Assembly (NCBI GenBank): GCA_944390825.1
Contig: CALXRG010000009.1
Span: 31,415 to 95,414 of the forward strand
Origin: an uncultured Akkermansia sp.
Lineage (GTDB): Bacteria; Verrucomicrobiota; Verrucomicrobiia; Verrucomicrobiales; Akkermansiaceae
Reading direction: 5' to 3'
Length of the DNA: 64,000 nt
A model generated the notes under the pieces. The model was not told where the DNA came from. It was given only the letters and a program-made list of their open reading frames with translations, and did no database searches. A program made the position numbers and the translations under genes. Shown in pieces: positions 43,778 through 52,750 of the stretch (position 1 is the stretch's first letter; every line of letters begins with the position of its first letter).

Positions 43778-44538
43778 GGTGATGTGTGTATGTATGAAAA
43801 ACAATGGGTACAAATATAAGTTCCCTGTCATCGTTTTAACGTAAAAGCTCCTTGGTTTCAAGTCATTTTTTGGGGAACCCGGCATATTCACGGCTCGAGA
43901 GGGCTGTTGAGCATATTTTTCCCTTTCTGCGGGGGCCATGTTGTTTGCGATTCTAACTTCGCGATACCGTATTGGTCATTCGCGACGATTGCGGGGTGAA
44001 GTCATATGCGCTGCCGATGTTTGGCTGGGGAGTACCTTGCCAGCCACGCGTCTGCTTAAAACTTGCTTGGATTGGATTTTCTTCGTTTCCTCAGGTTTGG
44101 CGGGGGGCATTACGCACTTGACCATAGTGAGGAGTCCCTGAAGCACTAGGTCTGCGTCCCTCGCAAATGACGCATAGAACGCTGGTCGGTTTACGTGATA
44201 CATGCGTTTGCTGAACTAATACGGCTGCAATACGCCTCGGTCAGCTGCAGTACATCCTGACAGGTAAAAGGCAAGTTTTGTTTCCGGCAGCATCGCAGAG
44301 CCGTGTTCATCTGCGGTGCGGCTTTGTGGTCTTGTCCGAATCGGCTGCTTTTTGATTGGGTGGAGGACGAGCCTATCCTCCTGCTGCTCTATCGTCGGTT
44401 TGATAGGGCTGTTCGTTGAGCGCTTGCTGTAGACTTGATCGTGGGGAGAAAAAACGTTTTTGCGCATCTGATGGCGTAAGCCGGCCTGCCGCACGCTTTT
44501 TTGAGATTCTTGAGATTCGTACGGGGTGGGGCTGTCGA
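43778..44538. other. Long gene-free stretch with an IS66-like terminus
   Basis: No frame here is convincing. The leader and promoter of nanA occupy about 43778-43900. GTTGAGCGCTTGC (44414-44426) resembles the end of the IS66 remnants elsewhere in the window. Direct repeats GAGATTCTTGAGATTC lie near 44502. Confidence 0.45.
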
Positions 44539-45936
44539 TCAGTAGGTGACGATGATGCGGGCCACCGGCGGCAGCATCTGGCTGAGCTGCTTGTCCAGTC
44601 GCGAAAGGCGGTGGTGACTTTCAGCCACGTTGAGCTCGTGCTCTGCTGGTACGGTGATGATGCAAAGGTGCTGAGCTTCGTTGCTATACACATCCACTGC
44701 GAGGGGCAGGGGGGCTCCCAGTTGGATCATAGCCTGGCGTACCATGTGGCGCCACTCATCCACAGGAGGCATTTCTTCTGCTGCGATGGGCAATTCCCGA
44801 ACATCCGGCTCTACGTGTACGACTACCCGCAGTGCATTGAGCCGACGGCGTACCTCCGACTGGAAGGCTTGAATCGGTACGGACCAGGTTTCCAGTATGG
44901 CTTCGGCGGGCAATTCCAGGTCGGTGAAGACAACCAAGCCTTGGTTTGATTGATGCAGTACGAGTCCGTGCACGCCAAAACGGTGCGACAGCGCAATGCG
45001 GCGTACCAGCATTTCCGGTGTGGTGCTCACGAACTCCATGGGATGGATGCGCACCAGCGTTTCTGCTCCATCGACGGTTTGCGCGACGAGATGCGCGATG
45101 GCGTCACTGATCTCATGGGCCGTATCGACGTGCAGTTCTCTTGGCGCCTGGACGGTCATCTCGACGTACACACGATTCCCGACTTCGCGGACGCGCAGGC
45201 TTTCCACGGGGTAAGCCGGCATCCTGTCGGCCATGACCTTGTGGATTGTACTGGAGGTCTCGCCACTCGTTTTATCCATCAGATTATTGATGGCTTGTGT
45301 GCCCAAGTCCTTGCATACATGCAGGATGAGCGCAGCCACTACGAGCGACGCAAACACGTCCGCTCGCATCAGCAGCCAGTGCAGCCAGCTGTCTTCCAGA
45401 CTCATGCCGGCGATGGCAGCACCCGTGATACCAAGAAGAACAGCACCGCTGCTCCAGATATCTGTCGTGAAGTGGGCGGCATCCGCTTCTAGGGCTGCGC
45501 TTTTCGTTTCTTTAGCCACCCTTCGGAGCATGGCAGAGCGGTTGATGTCCACTACTAGGGATATGATGACAACGACGAACGACCAGATGGAGGTTTCCAC
45601 GTGCAAGGCGTTCGGATCGTCGCTCAGCAGACGCTCAAAGGCTTCAGTAATCACCCAACCTGCCGTGATGACAAGCAACAGCGTCTCGGCCAGCGCCATC
45701 AGGTTTTCCACTTTGCCGTGGCCGTAGGGGTGGTCTTCGTCTGCCGGGCGGGCGGCAACCTTTACGGCAAACCAAGTGCCCATCGCGGCCAGCAGGTCAA
45801 GCGCACTGTGCAAAGCTTCCGACAAGATACCGAGGGAGCCGGTCATCAGTCCCACGATAAACTTCATGACCGTCAGCAGGCAGCTCCAGATGACAGACGA
45901 GATTGCTGCTGCTGATTTTTTCTGATCGTGATCCAT
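44539..45936 (-). CDS. Cation diffusion facilitator exporter, zinc type
   Basis: The protein has 465 residues with six TM helices in the first ~220. Metal sites fit Zn-type CDFs: His43-x3-Asp47 (LHSALDLLAA) in TM2 and His155-x3-Asp159 (AAHFTTDIWSS) in TM5. HPYGHGKVENL is the TM3 signature. The cytoplasmic part is longer than the usual ~90 residues, about 240, containing a normal CDF ferredoxin-like domain and then a second, unassigned alpha/beta domain. It would export Zn(II) or similar by proton antiport. The start is set by a leaderless promoter. Confidence 0.9.
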   Translation of the reverse strand: MDHDQKKSAAAISSVIWSCLLTVMKFIVGLMTGSLGILSEALHSALDLLAAMGTWFAVKVAARPADEDHPYGHGKVENLMALAETLLLVITAGWVITEAFERLLSDDPNALHVETSIWSFVVVIISLVVDINRSAMLRRVAKETKSAALEADAAHFTTDIWSSGAVLLGITGAAIAGMSLEDSWLHWLLMRADVFASLVVAALILHVCKDLGTQAINNLMDKTSGETSSTIHKVMADRMPAYPVESLRVREVGNRVYVEMTVQAPRELHVDTAHEISDAIAHLVAQTVDGAETLVRIHPMEFVSTTPEMLVRRIALSHRFGVHGLVLHQSNQGLVVFTDLELPAEAILETWSVPIQAFQSEVRRRLNALRVVVHVEPDVRELPIAAEEMPPVDEWRHMVRQAMIQLGAPLPLAVDVYSNEAQHLCIITVPAEHELNVAESHHRLSRLDKQLSQMLPPVARIIVTY

Positions 45937-45943
45937 GGCAGAG

Positions 45944-45972
45944 AGTTTAGACTCGTTCTATTTATTAGTCAA
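45944..45972 (-). promoter_or_regulatory. promoter of the CDF gene, leaderless
   Basis: On the minus strand TTGACT (45967-45972), 17 bp, TAAACT (45944-45949), 7 nt before the ATG. Confidence 0.65.
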
Positions 45973-46117
45973 GTCAAACAGATCAGGTCAAACAGAGGAG
46001 CGTCTTTGTGGGAGTGGGCTCGGGTATGCCGGTCATTACCCTACTCCGGATTCGCCTCGAACAGGAATCTTCCAAGAGCCCGTTTGAACAGGATTTCTCG
46101 CCCGTCCTGGTGCGCAT

Positions 46118-46846
46118 CTAGCGCAGCCAGGCGAGGAATTCTTTGTTGCCTTCCATACCGGTGATGGGTGAGTCAGCGACTCCCATCCAGCTGCGGTGAA
46201 GTTCGTTTGTGACAAAATCGCGTATTTTATCGACGGCTCTTTGATGGAGTGCGGGGTCACGCACGATGCCGCCTGGCCCGATGTCTTCGGGTTGCAATTC
46301 AAACTGGGGCTTGATAAGTACGAGCAGGTCGCCGCCCTCTTCCAGGCAGGTGTAGGCTGCCGGCAAAATCTTGGTCAGCGAGATGAAGGAAACGTCACTG
46401 ACGATGAGCTGCACTTTTTCACCCAAGTCATCGGGGGTCATGTAGCGGGCGTTGAATTGTTCCTTCACGATCACTCTGGGGTCGTTGCGGAGTTTCCATA
46501 CCAGCTGATTGGTGCCTACGTCCACGGCGTGGACGCGCAATGCTCCGTTTTGCAGCAGGCAATCAGTGAATCCGCCGGTGGAAGAACCGATGTCCAGGCA
46601 GATTTTGCCTTCTGCCCGCACAGGAAAGGCTGCCAGTGCACCTTCGAGCTTCAGACCTCCGCGGCTGACGTATTTGGGTTTTGTTTTGACGGTGACCGTC
46701 AGGGAGTCGTCTATCTTGGTGCCGGGTTTGGTGATCGCCTGGCCACGCACCGTGACTTCCCCGGCCAGGATAAGACGCTGGGCCTGCTCGCGGGAGTCAC
46801 ACAGCCCCCGCGAGACGACCAGTACATCCAAGCGTTGTTTTCCCAT
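46118..46846 (-). CDS. tlyA: TlyA-family rRNA methyltransferase
   Basis: The protein has 242 residues. An S4 RNA-binding domain (QRLDVLVVSRGLCDSREQAQ ... RLILAGEVTV) is followed by the linker KYVSRGGLKLEGAL and an FtsJ-like methyltransferase: CLDIGSSTGGFTDCLLQNGA (SAM site), AVDVGTNQL, SDVSFISLTKILP and LIKPQFE, giving the K-D-K-E-type set. The family adds 2'-O-methyl groups to rRNA; the hemolysin label is historical. It follows a small lipoprotein gene by 16 bp. Confidence 0.93.
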   Translation of the reverse strand: MGKQRLDVLVVSRGLCDSREQAQRLILAGEVTVRGQAITKPGTKIDDSLTVTVKTKPKYVSRGGLKLEGALAAFPVRAEGKICLDIGSSTGGFTDCLLQNGALRVHAVDVGTNQLVWKLRNDPRVIVKEQFNARYMTPDDLGEKVQLIVSDVSFISLTKILPAAYTCLEEGGDLLVLIKPQFELQPEDIGPGGIVRDPALHQRAVDKIRDFVTNELHRSWMGVADSPITGMEGNKEFLAWLR

Positions 46847-46862
46847 GGGTGAGAAGTGCCGA

Positions 46863-47276
46863 TTATCTGGCCATCAGACCACGGTTCTGTCCGGGCATGA
46901 GGACTCTCTTCTTTCTGGTGGGTTGGGCTGGTTGAGGAGTGAGGACCCGTTGCTTGGGCTGTATTTGAGTGGCTGCAGCCCGCGGTGTGGAACGAACTGC
47001 AGGCGCCGGAGTGGCGGCTGGAGACGGTTGCTGCACAGGCTTAAGCTCAGGTTGTTTTTGGGAGGCGGTCACTTTGGGGGCTGGAGCTGGTTCCGGTGCT
47101 TGTACAGCTGCGGGAGTTGGCGGCTGAGTGCGTGCCGGTGACTGGCGCACGACAGGTTGGGCAGCTGGGGCAGGGGTGTTGAACGTCGAAACGCGGGCGT
47201 GTCCCGTGACGACGTCATGCGATTCACAGGAAACCAGGATGGCGAGAGCAACGGCGCAGAAGGGAGCTAATTTCAT
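46863..47276 (-). CDS. Small Pro/Ala/Gln-rich lipoprotein
   Basis: The protein has 137 residues. Lipoprotein signal MKLAPFCAVALAILVSC (Cys17) followed by a low-complexity chain rich in Pro, Ala, Gln and Thr (about residues 34-115) and a basic end (RKKRVLMPG). No folded domain is evident. It could span periplasm or peptidoglycan like other Pro-rich lipoproteins. Located between a membrane protein and tlyA on the same strand. Confidence 0.7.
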   Translation of the reverse strand: MKLAPFCAVALAILVSCESHDVVTGHARVSTFNTPAPAAQPVVRQSPARTQPPTPAAVQAPEPAPAPKVTASQKQPELKPVQQPSPAATPAPAVRSTPRAAATQIQPKQRVLTPQPAQPTRKKRVLMPGQNRGLMAR

Positions 47277-47313
47277 GTTGTTGATGAGTGCGGGTGTGGT
47301 TTAGAGGCAGTGA

Positions 47314-47793
47314 TTATGATTGAGTGAGAAAGGGGAAAAGGTGGGCTGAGCCTGCGACCCAGCCCATGTAGGAGGAGAGGAGTACGAACGCCGAGGCGAT
47401 CAGACTGGCGGGGTCACGCCAGCCGCTTCTGGAGGAGCCATCCAACCGTGGAGAGAGAGAGGCGAGGATGATCCAGACAGAGGCGCACCAGAGCAGCAGG
47501 TTGATTCCCGGCCAGATGCCCTCTGCGAAAGGTTCCGCAGCTTCGGGGCCACAGTAGTTGAGCGCAAAAAAAGCTTCCTGCGGCAGGATCGCAAGCAGAG
47601 AGAACTCTGGCCGGAGCAGTGTGTGCCCGCGGGCCCCATAGAGGCGTCTCCACACCAGCATCCACACAACAAGCCCCAGTACCACACCTAGTACGGAGGT
47701 GCTCGCAGCTCCCATAATGTTGCTGAGTGTAGCTCCGCTGTTGAGGAGCATCAGTGATGGAAGCAGGGTGCAGATGTACGTGTTGCGGGACAT
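47314..47793 (-). CDS. Four-helix membrane protein of unknown function
   Basis: The protein has 159 residues from the ATG at 47793. Hydrophobic segments are near 5-20, 30-50 (STSVLGVVLGLVVWMLVW), 78-90/96-115 (INLLLWCASVWIILASL) and 130-150 (SLIASAFVLLSSYMGWVAG). No family motif recognised. An upstream extension overlaps the OsmC gene and is less likely. The downstream lipoprotein gene starts 37 bp later. Confidence 0.6.
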   Translation of the reverse strand: MSRNTYICTLLPSLMLLNSGATLSNIMGAASTSVLGVVLGLVVWMLVWRRLYGARGHTLLRPEFSLLAILPQEAFFALNYCGPEAAEPFAEGIWPGINLLLWCASVWIILASLSPRLDGSSRSGWRDPASLIASAFVLLSSYMGWVAGSAHLFPFLTQS

Positions 47794-47858
47794 TCCCGGG
47801 ATAGAGTCGGTCGGATATAGGGGGCTGCTGACTGTTATGTGCTGCGTGGTCGCCGGGC

Positions 47859-48266
47859 TCAACCAAGCCAATTCCACGTGATGGGTATTTCGATGTCAGG
47901 GTGCAGGCTGCGCATGGCGGGGCTCCCCATGGCACAGTCTATCAGTGCCTGGCGGTGAGGTGTGTCAGCCGGAAGAGGTACGCTGATTTCCGTGATGATT
48001 TTTGCAATTCTGCGGGGATTTGCGCTCATTTCTTTGCTTACCGTGATGCGGAGGCCCTTGAGGTCAAGCCCTTTTTCCTGAGCATAGATACCCATGATGG
48101 TGGCCATGCAGCCGGCAACTGCAGAGCACATCAGATCAGTTGGGGAGAAGGCTTCGCCCTTGCCGTGGTTGTCGACGGGTGCGTCCGTTTGAATCGTTGA
48201 GCCGGAGGGTTCATGCTGAAGCTCACAGCGGAGCCCCCCCTGATAGGTCATCGTGCATTTTACCAT
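47859..48266 (-). CDS. OsmC/YhfA-family protein
   Basis: The protein has 135 residues with the OsmC fold: GEAFSPTDLMCSAVAGCMAT (long helix with two Cys) and a C-terminal segment DCAMGSPAMRSLHPDIEI. In peroxidatic OsmC/Ohr proteins the second Cys lies in a CPV-like motif; here that place reads GSP, so classical hydroperoxide reduction is doubtful and the YhfA-type subgroup is likelier. A leaderless promoter fixes the start. Confidence 0.85.
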   Translation of the reverse strand: MVKCTMTYQGGLRCELQHEPSGSTIQTDAPVDNHGKGEAFSPTDLMCSAVAGCMATIMGIYAQEKGLDLKGLRITVSKEMSANPRRIAKIITEISVPLPADTPHRQALIDCAMGSPAMRSLHPDIEIPITWNWLG

Positions 48267-48272
48267 GGGCTC

Positions 48273-48301
48273 ATCCTACAACAGCCGCTTCCCGACGTCA
48301 A
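48273..48301 (-). promoter_or_regulatory. promoter of the OsmC gene, leaderless
   Basis: On the minus strand TTGACG (48296-48301), 17 bp, TAGGAT (48273-48278), then 6 nt to the ATG. Confidence 0.65.
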
Positions 48302-48528
48302 GGAGTAATCTTGGCTTCGGCGTTATTTATAGCCGGCTTAACGTCGCTGGAGCTGATTTCGGGGGGAGGGTGCCTTTGTCTTCGTTTTGTCTTTGGGGGC
48401 TGCATGGCCTCATCTTGAATTCCGGTGGTTCACTTCTGTGCGGCGCAGTTTATTAATATGCTTCTTATTGCTTTACAAGACAGTGTGAGAAATCCCGAGG
48501 AAAGAAATGCAGGAATGAGGTCAGCGTG

Positions 48529-48745
48529 GCGTGGCAGACGGCAGCGCTGCTGCGGCTGCCGGACTGTCGGGACGATTACCTCGACCTTTTGCAGGGGATG
48601 CCGGAGCTGCCAGAGGCAGGGGAGAGAAACACGAGCGTCAAAGCCTGATTTCCAAGAACCCGATAGCAGCTCAGGCAACGGGTTCGCCACCCCTGTAACG
48701 GGCTCGCCACCGCCGTGTCAGGGGGTGCGCTCGTTGAGTGCTTGC
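48529..48745 (+). mobile_element. Second decayed IS66 right end
   Basis: A plus-strand frame ending at 48648 encodes WQTAALLRLPDCRDDYLDLL and MPELPEAGERNTSVKA, matching the IS66 remnant at 7816-8131 almost residue for residue. The non-coding tail (48649-48745) also matches, apart from an internal ~20-bp duplication around GGGCTCGCCACC, and ends in CGTTGAGTGCTTGC. Only ~40 transposase codons survive. Confidence 0.75.
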
Positions 48746-48794
48746 TTTTGTTTTCAGAGCAGGTAGAAGCTCAGCGAGTTCGTTTCCATACTCG

Positions 48795-48827
48795 ACAAAA
48801 GCCGCTCCCCAGCGAAGGGGAGCGGCT
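48795..48827 (-). terminator. Rho-independent terminator of the acyl-CoA synthetase gene
   Basis: AGCCGCTCCCC (48800-48810) pairs with GGGGAGCGGCT (48817-48827), followed on the minus strand by TTTTGTC. Confidence 0.85.
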
Positions 48828-48858
48828 GTGCATGAGAAACGTTGAACAGAATTCGCTC

Positions 48859-50940
48859 TTACTTGAGCAGCATCTTGAAGTCGACCACGACAGCGCGATC
48901 AGCCGTCACAAGGACGGGGTTGCCGTCGATGGCGGTGATTTCCGGAACCTCAAGGACCAGCTGTTGCACTTTCCTGAGAGTGTCCGCCAGAGGACCAACG
49001 GCTTTCGGTGCTTCGCCGCGGACACCGTTGAGGATCTTGCCGACCTTGGTCTCCTTGATCATGTCGGAGAAGTCATCAGCAGGCAGGATGCGCATGGTGG
49101 TGTCGCGCATGACCTCGGTGTAGATGCCGCCGGTGCCGAAGACCATGACACGGCCGAAGTTCTTGTCGCTGTTGACGCCGATGATGGTCTCAGTGGCTTT
49201 GGTGATCATCTCCTGGATGAGGACGGAAGCACCTTTGAGTTGGAACTTCTCAATGGAGCCCCAGAGGCCGTTCCAGGCTTCTTCAAAGCTGGCTTCGCTG
49301 TTGACATTGAGGTAGATACCCTTCATTTCCGTCTTGTGCAGGGCGTCGGGAGCAGAGAGCTTGAGCACGACGGCGCTCGGGAAGATGGTCTTGCAGAAGG
49401 CAAGGGCCTCGGCCTTGTCTGTGAAGTTGCCGCTCTTCGGGTAGTCGATGCCGTAGTGATCCATGAGGGCGTTAACGGTGGTTTGCGGCAGGGAGGCCAG
49501 GCCGGCGTCTTTGGCTTCTTTAATGGCGGCTTTGAGGTTGGCCGGTACTTCGCCGAGCTCGACCGTGGCAAGTTTTTTGCCGCGGTACACCATTTGGGCT
49601 TTCAGGAGACCGAGCAGGCGCACGACGTCACCGGGATGCTCATAGGTGGGGATGTGTGCTGCAGCGAGCAGTTTGCGGCCTTCTGCCACGCGGGCACCAC
49701 CGACAAAGGCGCAGTAGATGTTGACGTTTTTGTACTGCGGGGCAAGCTCGATGATGGCTTTGGCTGTGCCGGTGGCATCCGTGACTCGCTGGGGAGTGAG
49801 CAGTACGATGATGTTCTTGTACTCGCCGCTCTCGCAGAGAATGCGCAGGGCATTCTGATAGCGGTCGGCCTTGGCGTCGCCTACGACGTCAACCGGGTTG
49901 CCGAAGGCTGCTTCCGGGGTGAGAACCTCACGCAGGGCGGCGATGGTTTTTTCCGAGGGGCGGGCCATATCGAGACCGGCTTCTTCGCAGAGGTCGGAGG
50001 TGAGTACGCCAACGCCGCCGGCGTTGGTCAGTACGCCGACTTGGCCGCCAAAGTCCATATGGTTGCAGTATTGAAGAATCTCGAGCAGGCCGAAAAGTTC
50101 GCGGTCGTTGTATGCTTGGATGGCGCCGGCGCTTTGGAGGGCCATCTCCAGTACGCGGTAGTTCGGGGCGAGTGAGCCGGTGTGGGAGAGGGAGGCGGCC
50201 TGTGCTTTGGCACTCTTGCCGGGCTCCATGATGACGCAGGGTTTGGTGTCGGAGACTTCCTTCAGGGCTTTCAGGAAGGCCTTGCCGTTCTTGAGGGATT
50301 CGAGGTAGAAGACGAAGGCATCAGTGTCGGGGTCATCCTTGAGAGCGGTCAGCAGGGTGTCCTCACCCATGCAGGCTTTGTTGCCGATGGAGATGAAGTG
50401 CGAGAAGCCGATGCCCTTGCCGGCGGCCCAGTCCATGATGGCTGAGCAGTAGGCGCCGGACTGGGAGATGAAGGCCACGTTGCCGCGTGCCGGGAAGCCG
50501 TCGGCGAAGGAGGCGTTGACGTTGTTGTAGGTGGCGATGTGGCCGAGGCAGTTCGGGCCGAGCAGGTTGATGCCGTTGTCGAGGCATTTCTCGGCAATGC
50601 GTTTTTCAAGTTCTTTCTCTCCGACTTCCGCGAAGCCGGCTGTGATGATGGAAATGTTCTTGGTGCCGTTGGCAATGCAGGCGTCGATGACAGGCTCGGT
50701 GAAGCGTGCCGGTACGAGAATCACCACGAGATCCATTGGCTTGGGCAGGGTGTCGACGCTGGCGTAGCAGGGCTTGCCGTAGACTTCCTTGCCGGCCAGT
50801 TTGGGATTCACTCCGTAAAGTTCGCCCTGATAGTTGGCGCTCAGGATGTTGTTGAAGACGACGGCGCCGAGCTTGGAGGGGTTGTCGGAAACACCTACGA
50901 CGGCGATACTCTTGGGATTAAAGAATGATTCGAGAGACAT
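48859..50940 (-). CDS. ADP-forming acetate/acyl-CoA ligase, fused alpha-beta
   Basis: The protein has 693 residues from the ATG at 50940. The alpha part (about 1-460) has a CoA-binding domain (PKSIAVVGVSDNPSKLG), LLGPNCLGH, FISQSGAYCSA and the phospho-His segment SLSHTGSLA. The beta part (about 470-690) is an ATP-grasp domain (VVLKLSAPDALHKTEMKGIY, VLIQEMI, VMVFGTGGIYTEV). It makes ATP from acetyl-CoA or acyl-CoA while releasing the acid, a fermentation step. Monocistronic with its own promoter and terminator. Confidence 0.92.
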   Translation of the reverse strand: MSLESFFNPKSIAVVGVSDNPSKLGAVVFNNILSANYQGELYGVNPKLAGKEVYGKPCYASVDTLPKPMDLVVILVPARFTEPVIDACIANGTKNISIITAGFAEVGEKELEKRIAEKCLDNGINLLGPNCLGHIATYNNVNASFADGFPARGNVAFISQSGAYCSAIMDWAAGKGIGFSHFISIGNKACMGEDTLLTALKDDPDTDAFVFYLESLKNGKAFLKALKEVSDTKPCVIMEPGKSAKAQAASLSHTGSLAPNYRVLEMALQSAGAIQAYNDRELFGLLEILQYCNHMDFGGQVGVLTNAGGVGVLTSDLCEEAGLDMARPSEKTIAALREVLTPEAAFGNPVDVVGDAKADRYQNALRILCESGEYKNIIVLLTPQRVTDATGTAKAIIELAPQYKNVNIYCAFVGGARVAEGRKLLAAAHIPTYEHPGDVVRLLGLLKAQMVYRGKKLATVELGEVPANLKAAIKEAKDAGLASLPQTTVNALMDHYGIDYPKSGNFTDKAEALAFCKTIFPSAVVLKLSAPDALHKTEMKGIYLNVNSEASFEEAWNGLWGSIEKFQLKGASVLIQEMITKATETIIGVNSDKNFGRVMVFGTGGIYTEVMRDTTMRILPADDFSDMIKETKVGKILNGVRGEAPKAVGPLADTLRKVQQLVLEVPEITAIDGNPVLVTADRAVVVDFKMLLK

Positions 50941-50978
50941 GGTATGCAACAAAGTTACACGCTTATGCGCTTGGCCCC

Positions 50979-51007
50979 AGTCTAGCACTTCTTGCCCCCT
51001 AAATCAA
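50979..51007 (-). promoter_or_regulatory. promoter of the acyl-CoA ligase gene
   Basis: On the minus strand TTGATT (51002-51007), 17 bp, TAGACT (50979-50984). Leader about 35 nt. Confidence 0.65.
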
Positions 51008-51032
51008 GTAGTTTGCCTCAAAAAAAGGACGT

Positions 51033-51503
51033 TTATTGAAAAAAGTTGACGCCTGCGTCGATATGGGAGAATCCGCTTTGTTCCATCCAGTTATTGAGAA
51101 TTTCGACGGCTGCCGCTTGGTCGATGATGGGACGGAAGTTTTTGGCTTTCTTGCCGGCTTGGTGGAGTTTTTCCTGGGCGGTGGCGGTGGTTAGATATTC
51201 GTCGACCAGGTGGAGAGGCAAATCCGGGAAGCGCTTCTGAAGGGAGTCGGCAAAACGGCGGACCTTTGCGCAGGCCGTGCCTTCCGAGCCGTCCTGTCGC
51301 AGGGGAAGTCCGAGAACCAAGGTGCGGATGCCCCGCTGTTCGATGAGTTGGGCGATTCGGCTGAGTGGCTCGGTGTGCTTCAGATGGATACTCTCGACCG
51401 GGTGTGCCAGGATGCCGCAGTCATCGGTGGCTGCGACTCCGATGCGAGCTTCGCCGTAATCAAGGCCCAGGGCAGGGTGGAGGGTGACGGAGTTTCCGTG
51501 CAT
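51033..51503 (-). CDS. ruvX: RuvX/YqgF Holliday-junction resolvase-like nuclease
   Basis: The protein has 156 residues with an RNase H fold: GLDYGEARIGVAATD (first Asp), VLGLPLRQDGSEG, LVDEYLTTATAQ (Glu) and IIDQAAAVEIL (last Asp). In E. coli YqgF acts in 16S rRNA 5'-end maturation and resolvase activity has been reported for homologues. It follows the mannose-1-phosphate guanylyltransferase by 107 bp, a gap with a possible weak terminator (GCACAGGCG/CGCCTGTGC, 51553-51599). Confidence 0.9.
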   Translation of the reverse strand: MHGNSVTLHPALGLDYGEARIGVAATDDCGILAHPVESIHLKHTEPLSRIAQLIEQRGIRTLVLGLPLRQDGSEGTACAKVRRFADSLQKRFPDLPLHLVDEYLTTATAQEKLHQAGKKAKNFRPIIDQAAAVEILNNWMEQSGFSHIDAGVNFFQ

Positions 51504-51610
51504 TCTTTTTTGGCGGGTGAAGGGGCACTCGAGGGGTGCGGGGAGGGGAAGAGCACAGGCGCCTCCTGGTTGGAGCTGTTCCGCTGGAGCCGCCTGTGCG
51601 GACAGGACCG

Positions 51611-52672
51611 TCAGCGAAGTTCCGGTGGGAGCTCGCTGACGATTTTTTTGATGCGGTCAGCCTGGTCTTTCCTCGCGATGAGCAGGGCATCACCGGTGTC
51701 TACCACGATGAGATCTTCCACGCCGAGCAGTGCAATGCGTTTCCCTGAGTCGGAGAAGACGACGTTGCCGGCAGCTTCCAGTGCGCTCAGGGGGGTATTG
51801 GCTGCGTTGTGGTGAGAATCGGTCGGGAGATATTTGCCGACGGAGATCCAGGAGCCGACGTCATCCCAATCAAAGCTGGCTTCGAAGTTGAGTACTCGGT
51901 CGGCTTTTTCCAGCAGAGCGTAGTCGATGGAAATGGGGGTAAGTTTGGGGAATTCTTCGCGGATGAAGGAGGGCAAGTCTGTGGCTGTACCCAGACGGGA
52001 GATGAAGTCGGCCAGCTCGGGGGTGTGCTTGGCGAGTTCCTGGCGCACGTGAGCGACATTCCAGATGAACATGCCGGCATTCCAGCTGAAGTTGCCGCTT
52101 TGCAGGTAGCGCTCAGCGGTCGCGGCATCGGGTTTTTCGCAGAAGCGGACGACTTCGTAGCAGCTGTGGCTTAGACCCGGGGTGTCGAGTTTGCCGGCGC
52201 GCTCCACGTACCCGTAGCTTGGGCAGGCCCAGGTGGGTTGGATACCGATGGTGATGAGGGCTTCCTCCCGGTCAGCCAGGTTGAGGGCCTCGGTGGCGAG
52301 GGACTGGAAGGAGGCGTCATCCAGGATGAGGGAATCGCTGGGAACAATCATCATACTGGCCTGCGGATCGCGAGCTGCCACCAGGGCAATCCCGAGTGCC
52401 ACGGCCGGGGCTGTATCACGGCGGGCGGGTTCTGCCACGATATTTTCGGGCGGCAGTATGGCTGCTTGTCGGCGCACTTCTTCTTCCTGGAGGTGGTTGG
52501 TGAGGATGAAGATGTTTTCGGCGGGCAGGATGCCGCGCATGCGTTCTACTGTTTGGCAAAGCATTGTACCCTTGCCGAAAAGATCGAGAAGCTGTTTGGG
52601 CTTTGCGTCACGTGACAGCGGCCAGAATCTGGTGCCGCTGCCGCCCGCAAGAATTAATGCATAGTGACTCAT
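51611..52672 (-). CDS. manC: Mannose-1-phosphate guanylyltransferase
   Basis: The protein has 353 residues from the ATG at 52672. Nucleotidyltransferase motif LILAGGSGTRFWPLSR, then KPKQLLDLFG, IVAEPARRDTAPAVALG, VPSDSLI, RFCEKPDAATAERYL, WNAGMFIW and FDWDDVGSW. It lacks the C-terminal PMI cupin of bifunctional ManC enzymes. It makes GDP-mannose for surface glycans. Upstream in-frame ATGs are inside or before the -10 box and were rejected. Confidence 0.92.
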   Translation of the reverse strand: MSHYALILAGGSGTRFWPLSRDAKPKQLLDLFGKGTMLCQTVERMRGILPAENIFILTNHLQEEEVRRQAAILPPENIVAEPARRDTAPAVALGIALVAARDPQASMMIVPSDSLILDDASFQSLATEALNLADREEALITIGIQPTWACPSYGYVERAGKLDTPGLSHSCYEVVRFCEKPDAATAERYLQSGNFSWNAGMFIWNVAHVRQELAKHTPELADFISRLGTATDLPSFIREEFPKLTPISIDYALLEKADRVLNFEASFDWDDVGSWISVGKYLPTDSHHNAANTPLSALEAAGNVVFSDSGKRIALLGVEDLIVVDTGDALLIARKDQADRIKKIVSELPPELR

Positions 52673-52682
52673 GACGACGGTC

Positions 52683-52711
52683 ATTATAGCGGCCTGCGCT
52701 TCGGGCGTCAA
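52683..52711 (-). promoter_or_regulatory. promoter of manC
   Basis: On the minus strand TTGACG (52706-52711), 17 bp, consensus TATAAT (52683-52688), 10 nt before the ATG. Confidence 0.7.
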
Positions 52712-52750
52712 GTGATAGAGGGAACCGTGCGTGAAGGGTACGCGGGATAA

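Noticed and set aside
43976..44203. 75-codon minus frame in the gap before the CDF gene
   Set aside because: No homology seen, no promoter, flanked by transposon-end-like debris; cannot be supported.
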